Shown one piece after another: positions 16,703 to 24,782 of a stretch of DNA of 64,000 nt. The first letter of the stretch is position 1, and the number at the start of each line of letters is the position of its first letter. This DNA is from Candidatus Gastranaerophilales bacterium. GTDB taxonomy: Bacteria; Cyanobacteriota; Vampirovibrionia; Gastranaerophilales; Gastranaerophilaceae. The DNA is taken from the NCBI GenBank assembly GCA_944323135.1, contig CALURI010000012.1, positions 16,365-80,364 on the forward strand, given 5' to 3'. The notes beneath the pieces were generated by a model, which did not search any database, was not told where the DNA came from, and saw nothing but the letters and a program-made list of their open reading frames with translations. The translations under genes were made by a program, and so were the position numbers.

Positions 16703-18160
16703 CTATTTTTCAACACGCTTCATAATAGTTTTTGTTAACCAGAAATAACAAATATAAAATACAAACATTAAAGTTAGCATCTCAAACAATGCCGGCAAAC
16801 TTAAAAATTTATTAAATACATAATAAATAATTACAAAAGGGATGAAAGATATAAACATCCTTGACATTATAAGTCGCGGAAAAATTAATCCTAAACCCGG
16901 CAAAACAATAATTATACTTAATAAAAAATATAAAAAATTTGCACCTAATGTTGCAATTCCGACACCAACAAGTCCCATTTTTGGGATTAATAAAATATTC
17001 AAAATAACATTTGTAACACCAGATATCAATTTAATAATAAAATCTATATAAGTTTTATTCGCAAGATGATATTGTAATGTCGTATAATCAGTAAGAGCCA
17101 TAAAAAATGTTCCAAATGCAAAATATGGGATTAATTGAAAAGCGATTTGAAATTTATCATTGGAAGAAAGCATGCTAACATAATCTGTTGCATACAAAGA
17201 AATAACTGTTATAACAGGCAATGCAATCATTACGTAATAGCCGGTAAACCTTGATATAATAGGTCTGACATCTATTTTTTCTTCATACATATTTATTATT
17301 CTTGGAATTGCAGCAACTGTAATTATAGAAAATATAGTCATCAAAAGCGGTAATGTTAAGCCGTAAGCTACACCAACAATACCAACTTGAGAAAAACCAT
17401 GAATACTATTCATAATAAATTTATTACTTTGATTTATTATCCAAGCACTTAATGAAGTTGCAGCAATTGGAATTCCATACTTGAATATCGGCAATACAGA
17501 ATCCCATTCAATTTTTTGAAACTTAAACCAAGAAGACAAATTACTTTGATATATCAACAATAAATCAATCAATGAAATTGAAACTCCCATACCTAAAAGC
17601 AAAGACATTGCACCTAGATGGAAGAATTTTATAAAGAAAACGGATAATAAAATTGTCAAAAACTGATTTATTATTGTTGATAATGTAAAAGACATTGATT
17701 TTAACTGAGCACGCAATAACTGGAACAATAATGCTCTTATTGCAACAGGAATTATCAATACTAAAATTGCTAAAAAATATTTTACAGGAATATGGAAAAA
17801 AGAATAAAAGTTATGCCTAAAAATAAATGCAGCAACAAACATTACAAAAATATTTGAAATAAGAATTGTAACTAATGTTGTAAGATACTTGGGCATATCC
17901 TGAGTCATCTGATGACGTTTGAAAAACCTTAATCCAGAAAGACCTACCCAATCTGAAAAAATAATACACAAAAATGATAACAAAGCTATCGAAAGTGAAT
18001 AAAGACCATATTCTTCAGGAGACAACAAACTTGTATAAATTGGTACAATAATTGCATTCCCCAGCATGCCTATAATTTTAGACGGTGAATATTTCACCAT
18101 ATCACGAAAAATAGCTTTTAATTGTGCTTTTTCAACTTCTCTATTTTCAACAAATTCCAT
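16703..18160 (-). CDS. polysaccharide flippase (Wzx/MOP family)
   Basis: 485 residues with about 12-14 hydrophobic spans. It resembles polysaccharide biosynthesis and export proteins of the MATE/MOP superfamily that flip undecaprenyl-linked oligosaccharides across the inner membrane. The family-like N-terminus GNAIIVPIYTSLLSPEEYGLY(S) with the following aromatic strand is clear, as is LIYQSNLSSWFKF between spans and GVGIATLGANFLYF late in the protein. AGGAAT ribosome site 5 nt before the ATG. It ends 224 nt upstream of the adhesin gene on the same strand; that 16480-16702 gap is A+T-rich without a hairpin. The substrate is unknown; MurJ is less likely because the length and motifs fit Wzx better. 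Confidence 0.8.
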   Translation of the reverse strand: MEFVENREVEKAQLKAIFRDMVKYSPSKIIGMLGNAIIVPIYTSLLSPEEYGLYSLSIALLSFLCIIFSDWVGLSGLRFFKRHQMTQDMPKYLTTLVTILISNIFVMFVAAFIFRHNFYSFFHIPVKYFLAILVLIIPVAIRALLFQLLRAQLKSMSFTLSTIINQFLTILLSVFFIKFFHLGAMSLLLGMGVSISLIDLLLIYQSNLSSWFKFQKIEWDSVLPIFKYGIPIAATSLSAWIINQSNKFIMNSIHGFSQVGIVGVAYGLTLPLLMTIFSIITVAAIPRIINMYEEKIDVRPIISRFTGYYVMIALPVITVISLYATDYVSMLSSNDKFQIAFQLIPYFAFGTFFMALTDYTTLQYHLANKTYIDFIIKLISGVTNVILNILLIPKMGLVGVGIATLGANFLYFLLSIIIVLPGLGLIFPRLIMSRMFISFIPFVIIYYVFNKFLSLPALFEMLTLMFVFYICYFWLTKTIMKRVEK

Positions 18161-18199
18161 TATAATTCCTACGCAAGATAATTATACTATAACAATTAA

Positions 18200-19504
18200 T
18201 TATTGTAAAATTCCAAATAAATCATATTCATCAGCACGTTCAATCTTAACATTTTCAATATCACCCGGAACAACGGATTTTTCAGAAGATGCATAAACCA
18301 TACCGTCAATTTCAGGGGCATCATGCTGTGAACGCATTAAAATAACACCGTCATCAGTATAACCTTCAACTATACAAGGAAGAACTTTTCCGACATAAGA
18401 TTCATTTATTTCTCTTGAAATTTTTTGCTGTAATGTCATTAATTTTTTATATCTTTGTTTTTTCACCCTTGCAGGAACTTGCTCATCCATTGAATAAGAT
18501 ACTGTATTTTTTTCTCTGGAATATTCAAAAACACCCATTTTATCAAATCTTACATGTTTAACAAACTCATACAACTCGTTGAATTGTTCATCAGTTTCAC
18601 CGGGATAACCAACTATAAAAGCTGTCCTTATTGTGACATTTGGAATTTTTGTACGAATTTTATTAACCAGAGCTTCATAATCCATTACAGGTCTGCGCAT
18701 AGCTTTCAATATTTCGGCATTACAATGTTGAAGCGGTAAATCAATATATTTTGCGACTTTATCCAATCTTGCAATAGCTTCAATTAATTCATCAGACATT
18801 TGTGAAGGATAAGCATACATAATTCTTATCCAACCCAAACCCTCAATTTTGTTTAATTCTTCTAAAAGCTTAGGTAAAACTTGTTTCCCGTACAAATCAA
18901 TACCATAACTTGTAGTATCTTGAGCAATTAAAACAATTTCCGTTACACCTTTATTTACAAGATTTTTGGCTTCTTCTAAAATATTTTCAATAGTTCTTGA
19001 ATGATATTCACCTCTAAGATTTGGAATTATACAATACCCGCAATGATAATTGCACCCGTCAGCTATTTTTATATAAGAGCTTGCTCCAACCGTAATTTGT
19101 TGTCTTTCAATATTTTCAGGATATATATAATCAGGTTTTTCTGATACTTGTTCTGAATATTTTTTGTTATTTGCAACATGTTCTACAACTTCAACAATTT
19201 CTTTTAAATCAGAAGTCCCAATCATTCCTGAAATTTCCGGAATAGCTTTTTTTAATTCACTTTTGTATTTTTGAGGCAAACAACCTGTAACAATAACTTT
19301 TTTCCCGGCATTAACAAGCTGCAAAATAGTTTGTACTGATTCTTTTTCAGCATCATGAATAAATGAACAAGTATTCACAACAACTATATCAGCATCATTT
19401 TCGTCTAACGTAACCTGATGTCCTTTCTGAGCCAGAAGTCCAAGCATCAATTCACTGTCAACCAAATTTTTTGCACATCCGTGATTTAACAAAGCTATTT
19501 TCAT
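18200..19504 (-). CDS. rimO: ribosomal protein S12 methylthiotransferase RimO
   Basis: 434 residues. RimO is a radical-SAM enzyme that adds a methylthio group to an aspartate of ribosomal protein S12. The N-terminal UPF0004 domain has its cluster-binding cysteines in NHGCAKNLVDSE, NTCSFIHDA and VTGCLPQKY; the radical-SAM motif is in ADGCNYHCGYCIIPNLRGEY (CxxxCxxC), and a C-terminal TRAM domain covers about residues 365-434. The GCAKNxVDSE and GEYHSR signatures separate RimO from MiaB. AGAGGTAAG ribosome site. The flippase gene follows after 39 nt on the same strand and may be co-transcribed. Confidence 0.95.
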   Translation of the reverse strand: MKIALLNHGCAKNLVDSELMLGLLAQKGHQVTLDENDADIVVVNTCSFIHDAEKESVQTILQLVNAGKKVIVTGCLPQKYKSELKKAIPEISGMIGTSDLKEIVEVVEHVANNKKYSEQVSEKPDYIYPENIERQQITVGASSYIKIADGCNYHCGYCIIPNLRGEYHSRTIENILEEAKNLVNKGVTEIVLIAQDTTSYGIDLYGKQVLPKLLEELNKIEGLGWIRIMYAYPSQMSDELIEAIARLDKVAKYIDLPLQHCNAEILKAMRRPVMDYEALVNKIRTKIPNVTIRTAFIVGYPGETDEQFNELYEFVKHVRFDKMGVFEYSREKNTVSYSMDEQVPARVKKQRYKKLMTLQQKISREINESYVGKVLPCIVEGYTDDGVILMRSQHDAPEIDGMVYASSEKSVVPGDIENVKIERADEYDLFGILQ

Positions 19505-19575
19505 ATATTCTTACCTCTTTGCTTATCACTTTAACATGAATATACTATTTTGTAATCACTAAAAAGGTTATATAA

Positions 19576-20364
19576 TTAGTAATCCATCAACCAACCATTT
19601 TCAATTATACGAGCAGCACAACCATATCCTGTAACATTACCAGTAAGTTTTTCGCCTGCGACACCACACACATCAGGCCAAGTTTTCCAATTGGCAGTAG
19701 TTGTAGTAGATAAATCACCTGAAAAACATAAAGCGTAATCACGACCAGATTCTGGATATAATTTTCCATTATCCCCTAATACAAAATTAAATACATCACG
19801 TCCCCATGTATTTGGTTCTCTTAATCCATTTACTTTGATTCTAAAAGATCCAAACGTTTTACAATAATGACCACCATTTGCTTTTATAACATTACAATCT
19901 GCTCGGCAATCACTCCCCTTACCTGAAAACCCATATTGCATTAATATAAAGCCATCATTAAAAACTATTGCTTCATCATTATCAGCGATATAAGCCGAAA
20001 GAAATCGTTTTGTAGAAAGAGTTTTATGCCTATATGTTTTCTCAGGTTGATTAATAAATTCAGCAATTTTGAAATAACTAGTTAAAGCAGACTTAAATTC
20101 TTTACAGTATTGTGGGAAAAGAGACCCACAAGCTGATTGATTATTGAGTAATGCAAAAACAGCAGTATCTCCTAAAGAATCAACCCCATCATCAGCTAGC
20201 ATTTTTTGAAAGCCTTGCTCTAAAGTTGAAACCGATTTTTGTAATTGAGCAACCCACATTTTCTTTTGATAATTTGAAATCAAACTTGGCATTGTCAAAG
20301 CTGCAACAACCCCTATAACTCCAAGAGTTATTAAAACTTCCGCTAAAGTAAAACCTTTTTTCAT
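19576..20364 (-). CDS. type IV pilin-like protein (prepilin)
   Basis: 262 residues. A very short leader MKKG is followed by the prepilin-peptidase site and helix FTLAEVLITLGVIGVVAAL, with Glu at +5, so it should be processed by PilD and inserted through the inner membrane. The rest is a variable globular domain with several Cys (CGSLFPQYC, CRADCNVI, CKTF, CGVAGEKL, CAARII) that probably form disulphides, and the conserved end GRDVFNFVLGDNGKLYPESG plus CAARIIENGW, shared with the pilin at 32889. The gene is divergent from a small HTH gene, and its promoter spacer holds a perfect palindrome, so it is probably regulated. It could be a minor pilin or pseudopilin; which one cannot be said. Confidence 0.88.
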   Translation of the reverse strand: MKKGFTLAEVLITLGVIGVVAALTMPSLISNYQKKMWVAQLQKSVSTLEQGFQKMLADDGVDSLGDTAVFALLNNQSACGSLFPQYCKEFKSALTSYFKIAEFINQPEKTYRHKTLSTKRFLSAYIADNDEAIVFNDGFILMQYGFSGKGSDCRADCNVIKANGGHYCKTFGSFRIKVNGLREPNTWGRDVFNFVLGDNGKLYPESGRDYALCFSGDLSTTTTANWKTWPDVCGVAGEKLTGNVTGYGCAARIIENGWLMDY

Positions 20365-20408
20365 AAAACAGCCCCTGTATTTTTATATTAATTAACTATA
20401 CAATATAC

Positions 20409-20437
20409 ATTATTAACTATATAGTTAATAATGTCAA
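20409..20437 (-). promoter_or_regulatory. pilin promoter with operator-like palindrome in the spacer
   Basis: On the minus strand TTGACA (20437-20432), a 17-nt spacer and AATAAT (20414-20409) form a strong sigma70 promoter for the pilin at 20364. A perfect 22-bp palindrome, TTATTAACTAT and its mirror (20410-20431), fills the spacer and most of the -10 box. A related half site, TATAGTTAAT, recurs just downstream at about 20391-20400. A protein bound here would block RNA polymerase. Confidence 0.7.
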
Positions 20438-20443
20438 TATATA

Positions 20444-20473
20444 TTGTCTTTATTAATTAATAAATAGTATCAT
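20444..20473 (+). promoter_or_regulatory. divergent promoter of the HTH gene, probably leaderless
   Basis: TTGTCT (20444-20449), an 18-nt spacer and TATCAT (20468-20473), with exactly 6 nt to the ATG at 20480 and no ribosome site. The palindrome of the pilin promoter ends 12 nt upstream of this -35 box, so one bound protein could affect both directions. Confidence 0.55.
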
Positions 20474-20479
20474 TTTCGA

Positions 20480-20716
20480 ATGGAAAGAGAAATAAAACTT
20501 GAAACAGACAAATTGGCACAACAACTTAAATACCTTGCTGCAATGGATGGTTTAACAGTAAAAAAGGTAAAAGAACTTGTAAATGAAAAATACGACAAAC
20601 ATGACAGCAATAATAATCTTAGTAATAAACTCAGAAACAAAACATTCAGAGTATCAGAGCTTGCCGAAATTTTAGATATTTTGAATTACGAAATCATTTT
20701 AAGGAAGAAACCTTAG
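20480..20716 (+). CDS. small helix-turn-helix protein, candidate pilin regulator
   Basis: 78 residues. The spacing of helices (LAQQLKYLAAMDGLTVKKV, then LSNKLRNKTFRVSELAEILD and LNYEIILRKKP) resembles compact Cro/C1-type HTH proteins, in which the segment before NKLRNKTF would be the recognition helix; assignment is by pattern and not certain. The gene is divergent from the pilin at 19576, and the region between holds overlapping promoters and a 22-bp palindrome, so autoregulation and pilin control are likely inferences. Its 3' end overlaps the convergent SDR gene by 23 bases. It lacks a Shine-Dalgarno sequence and fits the leaderless pattern. Confidence 0.7.
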   Translation: MEREIKLETDKLAQQLKYLAAMDGLTVKKVKELVNEKYDKHDSNNNLSNKLRNKTFRVSELAEILDILNYEIILRKKP

Positions 20717-21506
20717 CTTTTATCCCTTTTTTTATTAATTTATTTAAAATCCCTTGAGGAAGTTTAGACACAATTTCTGCGACTTTTGCATCAAAACCTA
20801 CAGTATAAGAAGGTTTAGGATTAATCATTCCGTCAACTTTTACGATTAAATTAACAACTTTATCAACACTTAACCCTTCTTTTCCGTTTTTATGTGCATT
20901 TGCAACCATATACTTCATTTCTTTATCATAGCCTGTGCAATTATTTATTGCATCTTTATTTAATTCAACAGATTTATCCCACAAAGGAGTTGCAATCACA
21001 CCGGGTTTTACAGAAACAATTTTCAATCCGCTTTCAACAGACATTGCATTAAACAAAATATCCAATGCTCTTTTTGAAGCACAATAAGGCGCAACAAAAG
21101 GAAATATCCCAAAACTTGACATTGAACTTATATTTATAACTTTACCGTCTTTCAATAATGGCAGAAGTTTTTGCGTGAAATCCAAATGCGAAAAAGTATT
21201 AACTTCAAATTGTTTTCTGATATTATCAACCGGAATATTTTCCATCACACCTGCAACTACGCAACCTGCAACATTAATAAGTGTATCTATTTTATCAGTT
21301 TTTGTTTTTATGAAAGCGCAAGCATGAGCAATAGCTTCTTTCCTTTCCATATCAATATAAAAAGGGATAGCTCCAATTCGCTCCAATTCTTCAGCGTATT
21401 TTTCATTACGATAACCGGCAAAAACCGTATTGCTTTTACAAAATGTTTTAAGTAAAGCTTTCCCGATACCTGATGTGGCACCTGTAATTACATAAACTTT
21501 TTTCAT
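20694..21506 (-). CDS. short-chain dehydrogenase/reductase
   Basis: 270 residues, classical SDR with a Rossmann fold. The nucleotide-binding motif is TGATSGIG (about 9-16), the structural NAG motif reads NVAG, the catalytic Ser is in INISSMSS and the catalytic pair in YCASK (Tyr-x3-Lys). VSVKPGVIATPLW follows, as in retinol-dehydrogenase or DltE-like SDRs. The C-terminus is basic (KKGIKAKVSSLK). The substrate cannot be deduced. It ends up overlapping the HTH gene convergently and begins 17 nt from the end of pilC in the upstream direction, so it may be read through from the pilus operon. Confidence 0.85.
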   Translation of the reverse strand: MKKVYVITGATSGIGKALLKTFCKSNTVFAGYRNEKYAEELERIGAIPFYIDMERKEAIAHACAFIKTKTDKIDTLINVAGCVVAGVMENIPVDNIRKQFEVNTFSHLDFTQKLLPLLKDGKVINISSMSSFGIFPFVAPYCASKRALDILFNAMSVESGLKIVSVKPGVIATPLWDKSVELNKDAINNCTGYDKEMKYMVANAHKNGKEGLSVDKVVNLIVKVDGMINPKPSYTVGFDAKVAEIVSKLPQGILNKLIKKGIKAKVSSLK

Positions 21507-21523
21507 ATTTGACAGCCTTTTTA

Positions 21524-22747
21524 TTAGTCTGACATGTAAGAACTGAACAATGGTAAGTACAATGCCAATGCAAGTGTTAATACGATACTACCGATTACGA
21601 TAAGCATTATCGGTTCAATCATTTTTGTCATTGTATCAATAATTGTATCAAGCTTTTTATCAATATAGTTTGTAGCTTGTAAAAGCATATCACCTAAACG
21701 ACCTGATTGTTCACCAGTTGCTATCATAAATAATATCATCTTTGGCATAACACGGGTAGAACGCAATGCTATTGAAAGATGTTGACCTTGTTGAACTTTT
21801 AAAGTTGCACCTTCAATTTTTGTTTTCAAAACATAATTTGTAAGAGTAACATTTGCAAGATACAAACATTCAATAATCGGAACACCCGCATCATAAGCAA
21901 CCTGCATTACAGCAACAAAGTTTGCGAAATTTGAATACTGAATTAAATCTGATAATAAAGGAACTTTCAAAACATATTCATCAATTTTTCTCTTACTTGG
22001 CTGCCATCTCATAAGGAAAGCACAAAAACCGAAAATTGAACCTAAGATAATAGGAACAAAAAACCAGTATGTTTTTAAGAAAACACCTGCTGCCATAAGT
22101 GTTGCTGTAATCCAAGGTAATTCTTTTCCCATACCGTCAAACATTTCTTTGAACACAGGGAATACAAACATTAACATAACAAGTACGATTATTATAGCCA
22201 AAACAATAACGAACATCGGATACATCAAAGTCCCGATAACTTTACCTCTGATATTTGATTCTTTATTCAAAAGTTCTAACAAACGTTGCAAAGTTTTTTC
22301 AAGTTCACCGGAATCTTCACCGGCTTTTACCAGACCGATATATATTTGTCCGAATTGATCCGGATATTTTGCAACAGTATCAGCAAAAGTTGCACCGGCC
22401 ATAATCTGACGTCTTAATTCTTTTGCAACAAGTCTTACTTTAAGCTTTGCAGCATCATTCTCGATAAACATTAAAGATTCAATAATAGGAATCCCTGCTT
22501 CTGCCAGAATTTGTAATGTAGAAGTAAAGTCAATACGATCTTGAAGACCAAGTCTATGAACCTTTCCGCCTTTTACCTTGGCAGCCTTTCCGTCTTTATC
22601 ACCCTCTTTAGATTCTTCATAAACTTTTGTCGGAATAAATCCTAATTTACGAATACTCTCACGCGCTTCACGTAAGTCTTCTGCGTCAACTTTACCTTTA
22701 ACAATATCTTTATTGTTTTTTAGAGCTATATAATTATATATTGTCAT
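21524..22747 (-). CDS. pilC: type IV pilus inner-membrane platform protein PilC
   Basis: 407 residues, GspF/PilC family. PilC is the polytopic inner-membrane protein on which the assembly ATPase acts. Two related GspF domains are visible: the first around DFTSTLQILAEAGIPIIESL (about 70-195), the second around FANFVAVMQVAYDAGVPIIE (about 270-395), each followed by a hydrophobic pair (VIVLAIIIVLVMLMFVFPVF; IVIGSIVLTLALALYLPLF). The GEDSGELE and ATGEQSGRL motifs are the family's conserved helix turns. AGGAGAG ribosome site. It follows pilB after 8 nt and closes the operon. Confidence 0.95.
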   Translation of the reverse strand: MTIYNYIALKNNKDIVKGKVDAEDLREARESIRKLGFIPTKVYEESKEGDKDGKAAKVKGGKVHRLGLQDRIDFTSTLQILAEAGIPIIESLMFIENDAAKLKVRLVAKELRRQIMAGATFADTVAKYPDQFGQIYIGLVKAGEDSGELEKTLQRLLELLNKESNIRGKVIGTLMYPMFVIVLAIIIVLVMLMFVFPVFKEMFDGMGKELPWITATLMAAGVFLKTYWFFVPIILGSIFGFCAFLMRWQPSKRKIDEYVLKVPLLSDLIQYSNFANFVAVMQVAYDAGVPIIECLYLANVTLTNYVLKTKIEGATLKVQQGQHLSIALRSTRVMPKMILFMIATGEQSGRLGDMLLQATNYIDKKLDTIIDTMTKMIEPIMLIVIGSIVLTLALALYLPLFSSYMSD

Positions 22748-22755
22748 ATTCTCTC

Positions 22756-24765
22756 CTATTCATTAACCACACCAAGAACTCTTACGAATTCATCAATTGT
22801 TGTTAAACCTTTTAATATATGAGTTAAACAAGATTGATGCAGTGTTCTCATTCCATTTTTTACAGCTGCTTCCTCAATTTGCAAATCATGGGCACCTTCA
22901 GCGACCAATCTTTTTATCTCTTTGTTTATACTCATAATCTCGTATACACCAAGCCTTCCTTTATAGCCTGAAAAATCGCATTTTGCACAACCTTTGGCTC
23001 TATAAATAGGCTTTTTCATAAAATCTTGAATTTCGTTTTCATCTACAATAATTTGTCTTGCTTCTTCATGGGTTGCGAAGTATTCTTCTTTACAATCATC
23101 ACATAGTCTTCTTACCAAACGTTGAGCAATTACACCTGACAATGTAGAGGATACCAAATAATCTTTTGCACCCATTTCAATTAAACGTGTTACTGTTGCA
23201 GCAGCAGAATTTGTGTGAACCGTACTTAATACAAGGTGACCTGTCAATGCAGCTGAAATTGCAATTTCCAATGTTTCGTAGTCACGAATTTCACCAACAA
23301 GAATAATATCAGGGTCTTGTCTTAAAATAGCACGCATACATGCTGCAAAAGTAATACCAGCCTTAGCGTTTACCTGCGACTGATTAATACCTTCCAATTT
23401 AATTTCTATCGGGTCTTCAATTGTTGTAATATTAACATCTTCATCATTCAAACTTTTCAAAACAGAATATAAAGTTGTTGTTTTACCTGAACCTGTAGGA
23501 CCGGAAGTAAGAATAATACCATTTGGACAACTTACCATATTTTTTATTTTGGCAATATCTTCCTCTGTGCCGCCTATTAATTTAATATTTTTATCTTCAG
23601 CATTCAAACTTACAGCAGGAGCAAGTACACGGATACAAACCTTTTCTTTGCCTGATACGGGTAGCGTATTTATACGAAAGTCATAAGAACCGTTTTTGTA
23701 TTTAATTGAAAATGTACCATCTTGAGGTCTTCTATGCTCTGCAATATTCATTCTTGATAAAACTTTAAAACGAGCAATAACAGATGTTTCAACTTTAGGC
23801 GGAATATCAAGAACCTTTTGAAGCATACCGTCTTTTCTGTATCTTACGATATATCCTGACAACCTCGGTTCAATATGAATATCTGAAACATGATTATCAA
23901 TCGCATTTGTTATTATTTGATTTACAAATTTTGCAACAGAACCGGTTGAATCTTTTAATTGCTTATCAACCATATCTGCCAAAGATTCTTCAGCTTCAAA
24001 TTCTTCAGCTTCACTTTCAATTTCTTTGATAACCTTTTCTGTTTCTTTCTTCTGCTCACTAAAAAATGTGTTCAAAGAATTTTGAAACTCATAATGAGTC
24101 ATCAAAAGCTGTTTTGGATTTTGACCTGTTAAATAAATAATATCCTTCAAAACATCAGGCTTAACAGGTGTTACAACACCTAATATTAAAGTTTTGCCGT
24201 CTGATGATATAGGAATAATTTTATTAGTCTTAATAAAATCTTCGGGTAGAATTTTTATAAATTTAGCCTGAGAAGCTAACTGCTCAGGAGTTACTAAATC
24301 ATAGCCGGTTTGTAAGTGAAGAATTTCTTTTAATTGATCAAGGGTAATAAATCCAAGCTTAAATAAAGTTGAACCTATAGGGATTTTTTGACGTTTGCTC
24401 TCTGCAAGTGCCTGCAAAAGTTGAACGTCATTAATATAACCCTTTTGAACAAGTAATTCACCTAATCTTACTTGTTTAGAAGTTCCATCATCAGAGCTTT
24501 CTTTTTGCATATCCTGCTTTAAAGCATTTATCAAATCAAATAAATCCTGATCCGGAACTTGAATAAATTTAACTTGCTGCGGATAATACTCTTTTAATTT
24601 GAGATTTATAACATCTTTATCTGAAGACGAATTTATAGCAACAAACAGAAAATTGTCTTTAACACTAATTGGAACAAATTTATATTGTTCCAATAGTGCA
24701 CTGTCGACTTTATTTAGTATCTGTGAATTAACACTGTTTTTTAACCTGTTTAGAAGTTCATTCAT
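22756..24765 (-). CDS. pilB: type IV pilus assembly ATPase PilB
   Basis: 669 residues, GspE/PilB family hexameric ATPase that powers pilus extension. About 1-240 contains two MshEN-type N-terminal segments (LGELLVQKGYINDVQLLQAL and LEELLHLQTGYDLVTPEQL-like), and ATPase motifs follow: Walker A GPTGSGKTTT (about 425), the Asp box ITTIEDPIEIKLEG, Walker B ILVGEIRD, and the His box GHLVLSTVHTN. The C-terminal zinc-binding cysteines are in CDDCKEEY and CAKCDFSGYKGRLG. MshEN domains can bind c-di-GMP in some PilB proteins. Its ATG lacks a good ribosome site but lies 17 nt from the end of the secretin gene, so translational coupling is likely. Confidence 0.95.
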   Translation of the reverse strand: MNELLNRLKNSVNSQILNKVDSALLEQYKFVPISVKDNFLFVAINSSSDKDVINLKLKEYYPQQVKFIQVPDQDLFDLINALKQDMQKESSDDGTSKQVRLGELLVQKGYINDVQLLQALAESKRQKIPIGSTLFKLGFITLDQLKEILHLQTGYDLVTPEQLASQAKFIKILPEDFIKTNKIIPISSDGKTLILGVVTPVKPDVLKDIIYLTGQNPKQLLMTHYEFQNSLNTFFSEQKKETEKVIKEIESEAEEFEAEESLADMVDKQLKDSTGSVAKFVNQIITNAIDNHVSDIHIEPRLSGYIVRYRKDGMLQKVLDIPPKVETSVIARFKVLSRMNIAEHRRPQDGTFSIKYKNGSYDFRINTLPVSGKEKVCIRVLAPAVSLNAEDKNIKLIGGTEEDIAKIKNMVSCPNGIILTSGPTGSGKTTTLYSVLKSLNDEDVNITTIEDPIEIKLEGINQSQVNAKAGITFAACMRAILRQDPDIILVGEIRDYETLEIAISAALTGHLVLSTVHTNSAAATVTRLIEMGAKDYLVSSTLSGVIAQRLVRRLCDDCKEEYFATHEEARQIIVDENEIQDFMKKPIYRAKGCAKCDFSGYKGRLGVYEIMSINKEIKRLVAEGAHDLQIEEAAVKNGMRTLHQSCLTHILKGLTTIDEFVRVLGVVNE

Positions 24766-24782
24766 CTTAGTAATATTTTATT

